The notes beneath the pieces were generated by a model. It was not told the DNA's origin. It made no database searches and was given only the letters and a program-made list of their open reading frames with translations. The position numbers and the translations under genes are program-made. From JAAYCB01 sp012744395 (lineage in GTDB: Bacteria; Planctomycetota; Planctomycetia; Pirellulales; Thermoguttaceae): a stretch of DNA of 14,923 bases. The stretch is from positions 1 through 14,923 of the forward strand of contig JAQVNJ010000145.1 of assembly GCA_028703175.1 (NCBI GenBank), written 5' to 3'. This document shows, piece after piece, positions 1 through 6,545 of the stretch; the stretch's first letter is position 1; each line of letters begins with the position of its first letter.

Positions 1-75
1 GCTTTCCGCTTTCCGCTTTCCGCTTTCCGCTTTCCGCTTTCCGCTTTCCGCTTTCCGCTTTCCGCTTTCCGCTTT
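1..75. repeat. GCTTTCC heptanucleotide tandem repeat
   Basis: Ten perfect GCTTTCC units fill 1-70 and a partial GCTTT fills 71-75, touching the ATG at 76. The array begins at the window edge, so its full length is unknown. Because seven is not a multiple of three, every reading frame reads the same seven-codon cycle (Ala-Phe-Arg-Phe-Pro-Leu-Ser), and no frame of either strand contains a stop. The plus strand is pyrimidine-rich and offers no Shine-Dalgarno sequence for the next gene. Perfect short tandem arrays change length easily by replication slippage. A role in regulation is only inferred. Confidence 0.95.
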
Positions 76-783
76 ATGATCATCCTCTCCGTTGTCATAC
101 CGGCCTATAACGAAGCGCAACGGCTGCCGCCGTACCTGGATGCGATCCGCCGGTATGGCGAGGGCGTCTTCGCCGATCGCTACGAGGTGATCGTTGTCGA
201 CGACGGCAGCACGGACGGCCTCGACGAGGTGCTCCGCCATGCCGCGGAAGGATTCGCCAGGCTGCGGACAATCCGCCATCCGAAGAACCGCGGCAAGGGG
301 GCGGCGGTCCGGACCGGGGCCCTCGCGGCGGCCGGCCGCTGCGTGCTGTTTGCCGATGCCGATGGCGCTACGCCGATCGAGGAAGAACGCCGGCTGCGGA
401 GCCTGATCGAGTCGGGCGCCGATCTGGCAGTCGGATCACGGCGGATCGCCGGCGACGTGGTGTGCCAGCGGCACGCCATCCGCCGCCTGGTCGGCGCGGC
501 GTTCGCCCGGCTGGCCCAAACGGCCCTGCGGGTTTCCGTGAGCGATCCGCAGTGCGGATTCAAGATGTTTCGCCGCGAAGTCGCCCAAGAGCTGTTTTCC
601 CGGAGCCGGGAAGACGGCTACTACTTCGACCTGGAACTGCTGATTCTGGCCGAGCGTCTTGGCTACCGGGCGGCCGAAGCCCCGATCCAATGGTCCGAGC
701 AGCCTGGAAGCCGGTTGAGCTTTTCCGCCGCACTGGGGGGCATGTGGGGTGCCTTTCGCCGGTTGCGGGGGCTGCGGCGCTAG
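76..783 (+). CDS. Family 2 glycosyltransferase (dolichyl-phosphate-sugar synthase-like)
   Basis: This 235-residue protein is a GT-A fold glycosyltransferase that moves a sugar from a nucleotide-sugar donor, in its closest relatives onto a polyprenyl or dolichyl phosphate at the membrane. Visible motifs are VIPAYNE (7-13), VVDDGSTD (40-47), NRGKGAAVRTG (71-81), the metal-binding FADADG (92-97), GFKMFRR in the C-terminal half, and a late W-S-E-x-PGS. This order matches the ALG5/DPM1-like branch. It has no C-terminal membrane segments, so it is the soluble catalytic-domain type. The start is uncertain: the ATG abuts the heptamer array with no ribosome binding site, and the frame stays open to the window edge, so translation may begin upstream. 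The acceptor and sugar cannot be told from the sequence. Confidence 0.88.
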   Translation: MIILSVVIPAYNEAQRLPPYLDAIRRYGEGVFADRYEVIVVDDGSTDGLDEVLRHAAEGFARLRTIRHPKNRGKGAAVRTGALAAAGRCVLFADADGATPIEEERRLRSLIESGADLAVGSRRIAGDVVCQRHAIRRLVGAAFARLAQTALRVSVSDPQCGFKMFRREVAQELFSRSREDGYYFDLELLILAERLGYRAAEAPIQWSEQPGSRLSFSAALGGMWGAFRRLRGLRR

Positions 784-789
784 AGCGTC

Positions 790-809
790 CGGGGGGCTGT
801 CTCCCCCCG
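790..809 (+). terminator. Possible terminator hairpin after the glycosyltransferase
   Basis: CGGGGGG (790-796) pairs with CCCCCCG (803-809) around a six-base loop, seven bases after the glycosyltransferase stop. No T-run follows, so this is a hairpin without the classical intrinsic-terminator tail. It could equally protect the 3' end of the mRNA. Confidence 0.4.
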
Positions 810-848
810 AGCCGGCCGAAAAATCGACCCGTCTCCGGGGCATCCCGG

Positions 849-878
849 TTGGAAAATCGGCGGCAAAGCGGCTATCTT
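849..878 (+). promoter_or_regulatory. Candidate sigma-70-type promoter for the discoidin/oxidoreductase unit
   Basis: TTGGAA at 849-854 and TATCTT at 873-878 lie 18 bases apart and each match their consensus hexamer in four of six positions. Transcription would start near 885 and give a leader of about 130 bases. That leader contains a small CGGCC/GGCCG hairpin at 906-921. The call rests on sequence resemblance and position only. Confidence 0.35.
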
Positions 879-1012
879 GAAGGATTCCGGTTCAGCAGAA
901 CAGGCCGGCCGCTCTTGGCCGCCGACCGCGTGTTTCGGCCTGGCAACCGGCGGACCGGTCTTCCTTGAGACTTGCTGATTCACTGATTAGATTCTCAGAA
1001 GGAGAGGCCTCA

Positions 1013-1687
1013 ATGCGTTCCATGATTCTGGGACTTGCCCTTGGACTGTGCGTGGCGCCGCTGGCCGGCGCCGAGGAAGCCAAGGAGCCCCTCAAGACGG
1101 AAATCCCCGCGGAAGTCCTGGCCGGCACGCCGCCCGACGTGCTCGCCCTGCTGTTCCCCGAGTTGGAGCCCCTGCCGGAAGGCAAACCGGCGGATTTCCT
1201 CGTCCCCAAGGGCACGGTGAATCTCGCGCTGAACAAGAAGGTCACCGCCAGCGACACCCGACCGCTGATCGGCAAGCTCGAATTCATCACCGACGGCCGC
1301 AAATCGGGCGACGAAGACGCCTATGTCGAGCTGGCCCCGATGATCCAGTGGGTGCAGATCGATCTTGAGCAGCCGTCCGAGATCTACGCCGTCTATCTCT
1401 GGCACTACTTCCGCGAAGCGCGAGGCTATCACGACGTGGTCGTCCAGGTGTCCGACGACGCCGAATTCAAGGCCGGCGTCCAAACCGTCTACAGCAACGA
1501 CCAGGACAACTCGCTGAAACTGGGCATCGGCAAGAGCCGCCCGTACATCGAGACGTTCCGGGGCAAGTTGATCGACGCCAAGGGCGTCACGGCCCGCTAC
1601 GTGCGGGTCTACAGCAATGGCAACACGGCGAACGATCTAAACCACTACATCGAAGTCGAAGTCTTCGGCAAGCCCGTGAAAAAATAG
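1013..1687 (+). CDS. Secreted discoidin (F5/8 type C)-like domain protein
   Basis: This 224-residue protein has a Sec signal peptide (hydrophobic 4-19, likely cleavage after AGA at 18-20). A galactose-binding-like beta-sandwich covers roughly 69-220. The domain opens with VNLALNKKVTAS (69-80), passes an IQWVQIDL strand and ends with ARYVRVYS and a final EVEVFG strand, as F5/8 type C domains do. Such domains usually bind glycans or other surface ligands, and no catalytic motif is present. The ATG at 1013 is chosen because AGGAGAGG sits at 1000-1007; a TTG at 965 in the same frame lacks one and would spoil the signal peptide. It lies 12 bases upstream of the oxidoreductase gene and is probably co-transcribed with it. 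A shared role in carbohydrate handling at the cell surface is inference. Confidence 0.82.
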   Translation: MRSMILGLALGLCVAPLAGAEEAKEPLKTEIPAEVLAGTPPDVLALLFPELEPLPEGKPADFLVPKGTVNLALNKKVTASDTRPLIGKLEFITDGRKSGDEDAYVELAPMIQWVQIDLEQPSEIYAVYLWHYFREARGYHDVVVQVSDDAEFKAGVQTVYSNDQDNSLKLGIGKSRPYIETFRGKLIDAKGVTARYVRVYSNGNTANDLNHYIEVEVFGKPVKK

Positions 1688-1699
1688 AGGGACAAGACG

Positions 1700-2947
1700 A
1701 TGACCGTTTCTGGCAAGACCAACGGGCGTCCGAGCGCCGGTTCCGTTTCGCGCCGCGGCTTTCTGGCGGGCGCGTCGGTGGCGGCGGCGGCGGTGATCGC
1801 GCCGCAGGCCGCCCGAGGCTACCAGGCCAATTCCAAGGTGCGGATCGGCCTGGCCGGCTGCGGCGGCCGGGGCACTTGGATCGCCGGCCTGTTCCAGCAG
1901 CATGGCGGATACGAGCTGGCCGCGGTGGCCGACTACTTCCAGGACCGGGTCGACAGGTGCGGCGAGAAGTTCGGCGTCGCCCCGTCGCGCCGCTTCCCGG
2001 GCTTGAAGGGCTACCAGCGGATGCTCGACTCCGGCATCGACGCCCTGGTGATCGAGTCGCCGCCCTACTTTCATCCCGAGCAGGCAGCCGCCGGCGTCGC
2101 CGCGGGCAAACATGTCTATGTCGCCAAGCCGATCGCCGTCGACGTGCCCGGCTGCATCTCGATCGAACAGAGCGGCCGCCAGGCGACCGAAAAGGGGCTC
2201 TGCTTCCTCGTTGATTTCCAGACCCGGGCGGACCCGTTCTACATCGAGGCCATCCGGCGGGTCCACGAGGGCGCCCTGGGCGATTTCGCCTTCGGCGAGT
2301 CGACCTACCATGCCGGAATCCCCTGGGTCGGCCAGGCCGAAGCCGCCAAGGAAGCGGCGACAAACGCCGAAGCGCGGCTCCGTGCCTGGGGAGTCGACCA
2401 GGTCCTCTCCGGCGACATCATCACCGAACAGAATATTCACACGCTCGACGTCGCCAGTTGGATCATGGACAAGCCGCCGGTCTGCGCATTCGGCGCCGGC
2501 GGGCGAAAGGTCCGCGGCTACGGCAATTGCTGGGACACGTTCAGCGTCACCTTCCAGTATCCGGACAACGTCGGCATCGCCTTCAGCTCGCGGCAGTTCA
2601 ACGGCCACGGGAGCCAGCCCGAGGGGATCAGGAACCGGATGTTCGGCGCCAAGGGGGTGCTGGAAACCGCCTACGGAGGCGACGTGCTGATCCGCGGCGA
2701 GAACTTCCACCGCGGCGGCAGCAGCCCGGCGATCTACAAGGAAGGGGCCGTGGCGAACATCGCGACCTTCCACAACAGCATCCAGGCCGGCGACTGCAAG
2801 AATCCGACCGTCGCCCCCAGCGTCCGCAGCAACCTGGTCACGATCCTCGGCCGCACGGCCGCCTACCGGGGCGAGGTCGTCTATTGGGAGAACCTCCTCA
2901 AGAGCACGGAAAAGCTCGAGGCCGATCTCCGCGGGCTGAAGAGTTGA
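1700..2947 (+). CDS. Tat-exported Gfo/Idh/MocA family oxidoreductase
   Basis: This 415-residue NAD(P)-dependent dehydrogenase family protein typically acts on sugars, inositols or related polyols. A twin-arginine signal (SRRGFLAG, 17-24, followed by an alanine-rich stretch) predicts folded export across the inner membrane. The Rossmann fold begins at VRIGLAGCGGRG (47-58). The usual EKP motif reads AKP here (142-144), keeping the lysine. QNIHTLD (244-250) supplies the conserved histidine (247) and aspartate (250) expected in the catalytic half. GAGGG at 1687-1691 is a fair ribosome binding site overlapping the upstream stop. Many planctomycetes carry large expanded sets of such exported Gfo/Idh/MocA proteins, with cofactor and substrate mostly unknown. 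Family assignment is firm; substrate is not predictable. Confidence 0.92.
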   Translation: MTVSGKTNGRPSAGSVSRRGFLAGASVAAAAVIAPQAARGYQANSKVRIGLAGCGGRGTWIAGLFQQHGGYELAAVADYFQDRVDRCGEKFGVAPSRRFPGLKGYQRMLDSGIDALVIESPPYFHPEQAAAGVAAGKHVYVAKPIAVDVPGCISIEQSGRQATEKGLCFLVDFQTRADPFYIEAIRRVHEGALGDFAFGESTYHAGIPWVGQAEAAKEAATNAEARLRAWGVDQVLSGDIITEQNIHTLDVASWIMDKPPVCAFGAGGRKVRGYGNCWDTFSVTFQYPDNVGIAFSSRQFNGHGSQPEGIRNRMFGAKGVLETAYGGDVLIRGENFHRGGSSPAIYKEGAVANIATFHNSIQAGDCKNPTVAPSVRSNLVTILGRTAAYRGEVVYWENLLKSTEKLEADLRGLKS

Positions 2948-2958
2948 CCGATCAGGAG

Positions 2959-2993
2959 GGTTTGCCCGGTTCCCAAGCTCCAGCTTGGGAACC
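2959..2993. repeat. Palindromic dispersed repeat, copy 1 of a tandem pair
   Basis: The core 2968-2993 is a perfect 12-bp inverted repeat, left arm GGTTCCCAAGCT, a CC loop and the exact reverse complement. The 35-bp unit 2959-2993 recurs at 3015-3049 with 33 of 35 bases identical. It lies 12 bases after the oxidoreductase stop, so in RNA it would fold as a strong hairpin and may act as a terminator or stabiliser. Related copies occur at 8213-8238, 6429-6454 and about 9055-9080. Confidence 0.93.
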
Positions 2994-3014
2994 GTAGAGT
3001 CACCCGCGTTACCT

Positions 3015-3052
3015 GGTTTGCCTGGTTTCCAAGCTCCAGCTTGGGAACCAGG
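3015..3052. repeat. Palindromic dispersed repeat, copy 2 of a tandem pair
   Basis: A 15-bp inverted repeat spans 3021-3052 (left arm CCTGGTTTCCAAGCT, loop CC), perfect except for one position that can form a G-U pair in RNA. It is longer than copy 1 because the flanking CCTGG/CCAGG also pair. It ends five bases before the in-frame ATG at 3058 and 56 bases before the preferred cstA start at 3109, so it sits inside or just ahead of the cstA leader. Confidence 0.92.
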
Positions 3053-3108
3053 CAGACATGGCGATTGTCACGATCGCCCGAGATCCGTTCCATCACCAGG
3101 GGGCATTT

Positions 3109-4647
3109 ATGGTCGCCTTCGTAGTCGGTCTGTTGTTGCTCGTCGGAGGTTATGTCTTCTACGGGAAGCTCGTCGAGTCGGCGATCCGCGTGGATCCCGA
3201 CCGGGCCACGCCTGCCGTGGCGCTTGCCGACGGGGTCGATTATGTCGCCATGCCCACGTGGCGCGTCTACTTGATCCAGCTCTTGAACATTGCCGGACTG
3301 GGACCGGTGTTCGGGCCGATCATGGGCGCGTTGTGGGGGCCGCAGGTCTTCTTTTGGGTCGTGTTGGGCTGCATTCTCGGCGGCGCAGTCCAAGACTTCA
3401 TCATTGGCGGCATGTCGATCCGCAACCATGGGGCCGGACTGCCCGACCTGGTGAGCCAATACCTCGGCAACGTGATCCGGCATTTCGCGACGTTCTTCAT
3501 CCTCCTTCTGATGGTGCTGGTGGGGACGGTGTTCGTCAAAGGTCCGGCCCTGCTGATTGTGGATATCCTGCCGGCCGAGACGGTCGGCTCGTGGTTTTCG
3601 CCGGCGGCCGTGTCATGGCTCCAGTCGTCGACCTTCGGGCTGACCAATTGGCTCTGGGTGGTCATGGTGGCGATCTACGTCTACTACCTCCTCGCCACGA
3701 TGCTGCCGATCGACGTGCTCATCGGCCGCTTCTACCCGTTTTTCGCCGCTGCCCTGTTGGTGATGGTCGCCGGGCTGGCCTGGGCCCTGCTCAACGGCCG
3801 GATCGCGATGCCGGAGTTTACGTTGGCAAACCTGCACCCCGACCAACTTCCGGCCTGGCCCTTGATCTTCATTACGGTAAGCTGCGGAGCGGTAAGCGGA
3901 TTTCACGCCACCCAAAGCCCGCTGATGGCCCGCTGCCTGAAGAGCGAGAAACACATGCGGCTGGTGTTCTATGGGGCGATGATTTCCGAAGGGATCATCG
4001 CCCTTGTCTGGGCGTCGGCGGCCCAGGGCTTTTATGGAGGAAGCGAAGGCCTGGCCGACGCCCTGGCCAAGGGCGGCCCCGGCAGCGTGGTCCACGATAC
4101 ATGCTTTGCCACGATGGGGCGATTTGGCGGCGTGCTGGCCGTGCTCGGCGTGGTCGTCCTGCCGATCACCTCGGGCGACACGGCGTTCCGCGTCGGCCGG
4201 CTGATGCTGGCCGATTACCTCCACCTCCCCCAGAAACGGCTCCACAACCGCTACGTCCTGGTCGTTCCCATGTTCGCGATCTCGCTGGCGTTGAACTTCG
4301 TCAATTTCGAGATCATCTGGAGGTACTTCGGCTGGGCCAACCAGACCTTGGCCGCCCTGGCCCTGTGGGCGGGAACCGTTTTTCTCGCCCGGCGGGCGAG
4401 CCGCTGGTGGATCGCCTTCTTCCCCGCCGTGTTCATGACCGTCGTCACCGCGACCTACATCCTCGTGGAGGACATCGGTTTCGGACTCGGCCAGAAATGG
4501 GGCACCGTGCTGGGAACCGCGATCGGACTGGTTGTCGCCGGCATCTTCCTCCTCATTCGGCCCAAGCTCCCGCCGGATGAAGATAGGCCCGTAGTCCCCA
4601 TCCCCCTCTCGGATGCGGAGCGGAGCGCGGATTCGATCGCCTCGTGA
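3109..4647 (+). CDS. cstA: CstA-family carbon starvation / peptide-pyruvate transporter
   Basis: This 512-residue polytopic inner-membrane protein belongs to the CstA family, whose studied members import peptides or pyruvate when carbon is scarce. Family signatures are YGKLVE after the first membrane helix, the PTWRVYLIQLLNIAGLGP and GPIMGALWGP stretches, SGFHATQSPLMARC (histidine at 266), and ITSGDTAFR (353-361). At about 510 residues it is the short form; E. coli CstA is about 700. The ATG at 3109 is preferred because AGGGGG lies at 3098-3103 and the protein then begins directly with the first membrane helix. An ATG at 3058 would add 17 residues but has no ribosome binding site and abuts the repeat hairpin. 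No regulator or small partner gene adjoins it. The substrate is uncertain. Confidence 0.93.
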   Translation: MVAFVVGLLLLVGGYVFYGKLVESAIRVDPDRATPAVALADGVDYVAMPTWRVYLIQLLNIAGLGPVFGPIMGALWGPQVFFWVVLGCILGGAVQDFIIGGMSIRNHGAGLPDLVSQYLGNVIRHFATFFILLLMVLVGTVFVKGPALLIVDILPAETVGSWFSPAAVSWLQSSTFGLTNWLWVVMVAIYVYYLLATMLPIDVLIGRFYPFFAAALLVMVAGLAWALLNGRIAMPEFTLANLHPDQLPAWPLIFITVSCGAVSGFHATQSPLMARCLKSEKHMRLVFYGAMISEGIIALVWASAAQGFYGGSEGLADALAKGGPGSVVHDTCFATMGRFGGVLAVLGVVVLPITSGDTAFRVGRLMLADYLHLPQKRLHNRYVLVVPMFAISLALNFVNFEIIWRYFGWANQTLAALALWAGTVFLARRASRWWIAFFPAVFMTVVTATYILVEDIGFGLGQKWGTVLGTAIGLVVAGIFLLIRPKLPPDEDRPVVPIPLSDAERSADSIAS

Positions 4648-4669
4648 GCACGGTCATCCTCCAGCTCCG

Positions 4670-4687
4670 GCAGGCGATCTGTCCTGC
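4670..4687 (+). terminator. Weak hairpin after cstA
   Basis: GCAGG (4670-4674) can pair with CCTGC (4683-4687) around an eight-base loop, 22 bases after the cstA stop. There is no T-run and the stem is short, so this is only a possible terminator. Confidence 0.2.
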
Positions 4688-4745
4688 GCGACGGCCAACC
4701 CGGCCCGGCCGCATCGATCCCCTACGCCGCCAATCGTCTCTGCTC

Positions 4746-4751
4746 TATAAT
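4746..4751 (+). promoter_or_regulatory. Perfect -10 box (TATAAT) ahead of peptide deformylase
   Basis: TATAAT followed by GG occurs 34 bases before the GTG start at 4786, giving an expected leader of about 28 bases that contains the ribosome binding site. The -35 position (around 4723) has no recognisable TTGACA match. The box overlaps an in-frame ATG at 4750, which argues against that ATG as the translation start. Confidence 0.55.
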
Positions 4752-4785
4752 GGTTTGCGAAGCCATCCCGGAGGAGGATCATTGC

Positions 4786-5364
4786 GTGCAGATCATCAAG
4801 TATCCCCACCCCACGCTGCGGCACAAATCGAAACCCCTGAAACGGGTGGATCGCGAGTTGAAGGAAATCATCGCGGAGATGTTCGATCTCATGTATGCCC
4901 ACGACGGGTTGGGGTTGGCCGCCAATCAGGTGGATTTGCCGTATCGGGTTTTCGTGATGAACATCAAGGGCGAGTCGGGCGATGGGCAGGAGTGGGTGTT
5001 CATCAATCCGGTGATCTCGCGCAAGTTGGGCCAGGCGGAGCAGAGCGAGGGCTGCCTGAGTCTTCCGGATATCTGGGCCCCGGTCCGCAGACCTGAGCGG
5101 ATCGTGGTTTCGGCTTACGGACTCGACGGCCGCGAGTTCAGCTACGCGATGGATGGATTGTATGCCCGCGCGGTGCAGCACGAAGTGGATCACCTCGACG
5201 GCGTGCTGTTCATCGATCGGCTCAGCCCGGCCAACCAGTTGGCGGTCCGCCAGGACCTCGACGACCTGGTTCGGGAGTTCGAGTCCTCGCGGCGTCTGGG
5301 CGCGATTGCCGGCGACGAGGAAATTTCGGCGCGGCTGGCCGGGTTGGAGTCGGCCAGGACGTGA
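4786..5364 (+). CDS. def: Peptide deformylase
   Basis: This 192-residue metalloenzyme removes the formyl group from the initiator methionine of new proteins. All three family motifs are intact: GLGLAANQV (41-49), EGCLSLP (88-94) with metal ligand Cys90, and QHEVDH (131-136) with metal ligands His132 and His136 and catalytic Glu133. The GTG at 4786 is preferred over the ATG at 4750: GGAGGAGG sits at 4770-4777 with ideal spacing, the protein then opens MQIIKYPHPTLR as deformylases do, and the earlier ATG falls inside a TATAAT box. Its stop overlaps a possible GTG start of the formyltransferase gene, so the two form an operon with opposite actions on the same formyl group. Length is ordinary. 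Confidence 0.97.
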   Translation: MQIIKYPHPTLRHKSKPLKRVDRELKEIIAEMFDLMYAHDGLGLAANQVDLPYRVFVMNIKGESGDGQEWVFINPVISRKLGQAEQSEGCLSLPDIWAPVRRPERIVVSAYGLDGREFSYAMDGLYARAVQHEVDHLDGVLFIDRLSPANQLAVRQDLDDLVREFESSRRLGAIAGDEEISARLAGLESART

Positions 5365-5387
5365 GCGGCGAAGGGGGGACGCGTCCC

Positions 5388-6341
5388 ATGCGACTGGTGA
5401 TGATGGGTACCGGACCGTTTGCCGTCCCCACGTTCCAACGGCTGTTTGAGACCCGCCACGCCGTCGTCGCCCTGGTGACCGGACCACGGAAGTGGCGGGG
5501 GAACAAGCCTGTTGCCGCCAGCCCGCTCCGCGACGTGGCCCACCAGCACGGCGTCATGGTCTACGATCCCCCGCAGATCAACACCGAAGAGGCGCAGCAG
5601 CGGTTGATCGGTTTCCGGGCGGATCTGCACGTGGTCTGCGACTACGGACAGATTCTGTCGGCCACAACGCTGGCCACCGCGCGGCTCGGCGGCGTCAATC
5701 TGCACGCCTCGCTGCTGCCCAAGTACCGCGGCGCCGCGCCGATCAACTGGGCAATCTACCATGGCGAGGACGAGACCGGCGTGAGCGTGATCCACATGAC
5801 GCCGAGGGTCGACGCCGGCCCGGTCATCGCCCAGGAGCGAACGCCGATCGAAGACGGCGAGACCGCCGAGCAGTTGGAGGCCCGGCTGGCCGAGATCGGC
5901 AGCCGGCTGGTCCACCGGGTGATCGACGCGTTGGAGTCGGGCGAACCGGAGTCGCTCCCCCAGAATCCCGCCCTGGCTTCGCGCGCCCCGCGGCTGAAGA
6001 AGACGGACGGGCTGATCGACTGGACCCGTTCGGCCGAGGCCGTTCGAAACCACATCCGCGCGTTCATTCCCTGGCCCAGAAGTTATACATTCTGGCGCCG
6101 GGCGGGCTCCACGCCGCTGCGGATGATCGTCGGCCCGGTCGAGATCGGCGGCGACTCGCCGCCACGCGTCCAGCCGGGAACCGTCGTCGAGGGCGACGGC
6201 AATCGGGTCGTGGTGGCCACCGGCGCTGGCTGCGTTGCCTTGCGTTCGCTCCAACCGGCGGGCAAACGCGAGCTGGACATTCGCGAGTTCCAACTCGGCT
6301 ATCGCCTCGAGCCCGGCGACCGTTTCGGCCCGGAAGCCTAA
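5388..6341 (+). CDS. fmt: Methionyl-tRNA formyltransferase
   Basis: This 317-residue protein transfers a formyl group from 10-formyltetrahydrofolate to initiator Met-tRNA. The N-terminal Rossmann domain begins MRLVMMGTGPFAVP, and the catalytic core GGVNLHASLLPKYRGAAP holds the expected Asn104 and His106, with Asp142 in RVDAGP. A C-terminal OB-like domain follows from about 205. The ATG at 5388 is preferred because AAGGGGGG precedes it at 5371-5378. A GTG at 5361, overlapping the deformylase stop, would add nine unmatched residues. The length agrees with the usual 310-320. It follows def with a 23-base gap or a 4-base overlap, depending on the start, and is almost certainly co-transcribed. Confidence 0.96.
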   Translation: MRLVMMGTGPFAVPTFQRLFETRHAVVALVTGPRKWRGNKPVAASPLRDVAHQHGVMVYDPPQINTEEAQQRLIGFRADLHVVCDYGQILSATTLATARLGGVNLHASLLPKYRGAAPINWAIYHGEDETGVSVIHMTPRVDAGPVIAQERTPIEDGETAEQLEARLAEIGSRLVHRVIDALESGEPESLPQNPALASRAPRLKKTDGLIDWTRSAEAVRNHIRAFIPWPRSYTFWRRAGSTPLRMIVGPVEIGGDSPPRVQPGTVVEGDGNRVVVATGAGCVALRSLQPAGKRELDIREFQLGYRLEPGDRFGPEA

Positions 6342-6347
6342 GCCCCT

Positions 6348-6367
6348 CCCCTCGACCCGGAGAGGGG
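6348..6367 (+). terminator. Possible terminator hairpin after fmt
   Basis: CCCCTC (6348-6353) pairs with GAGGGG (6362-6367) around an eight-base loop, six bases after the fmt stop. No T-run follows. Position suggests an end to the def-fmt transcript, with modest support. Confidence 0.35.
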
Positions 6368-6372
6368 TGCGG

Positions 6373-6402
6373 TTGACCCCGGGTCGTGTGGAGTGCTACA
6401 GT
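6373..6402 (+). promoter_or_regulatory. Candidate promoter for the DEAD-box helicase
   Basis: TTGACC at 6373-6378 (five of six) and TACAGT at 6397-6402 (four of six) are separated by 18 bases. Transcription would begin near 6409, leaving a leader of about 130 bases before the helicase start. That leader contains a decayed palindromic repeat and a very short open frame. Confidence 0.42.
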
Positions 6403-6428
6403 CTGGGGATGGGTCACGCGTGACTCCT

Positions 6429-6454
6429 GGTTCTCCGGCCCCGACTTGGGAACC
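6429..6454. repeat. Decayed copy of the palindromic dispersed repeat
   Basis: This 26-base segment matches the palindrome core at 2968-2993 in 20 of 26 positions without gaps. The right arm CTTGGGAACC is intact and the left arm and centre have drifted, so it would fold poorly. It lies in the presumed helicase leader. Confidence 0.65.
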
Positions 6455-6509
6455 GCCCGGGGAGTATTACCGTTTTCATCATTTCGTCTGCCGCCCGGCG
6501 GCACGCGAG

Positions 6510-6545
6510 ATGGAACCAGCACAGGAACGATTCACACTTGCCTAA
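6510..6545 (+). other. Very short open frame overlapping the helicase start
   Basis: An ATG at 6510 opens an 11-codon frame (MEPAQERFTLA) that ends at the TAA at 6543-6545, inside the helicase coding region in another frame. Its stop lies three bases beyond the TTG start. Such an arrangement can couple translation of the two, but chance is a good alternative and no ribosome binding site is obvious upstream of the ATG. Confidence 0.15.

Noticed and set aside
2959..3052. Two spaced repeats as a possible CRISPR remnant
   Set aside because: Each unit is a long self-complementary palindrome, related copies are scattered singly elsewhere, and no cas gene is present. This fits a dispersed hairpin repeat.
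2985..4580. A 531-codon plus-strand frame overlapping cstA
   Set aside because: It begins inside the palindromic repeat and gives an arginine-rich, membrane-free sequence, while the overlapping frame encodes the conserved CstA transporter.
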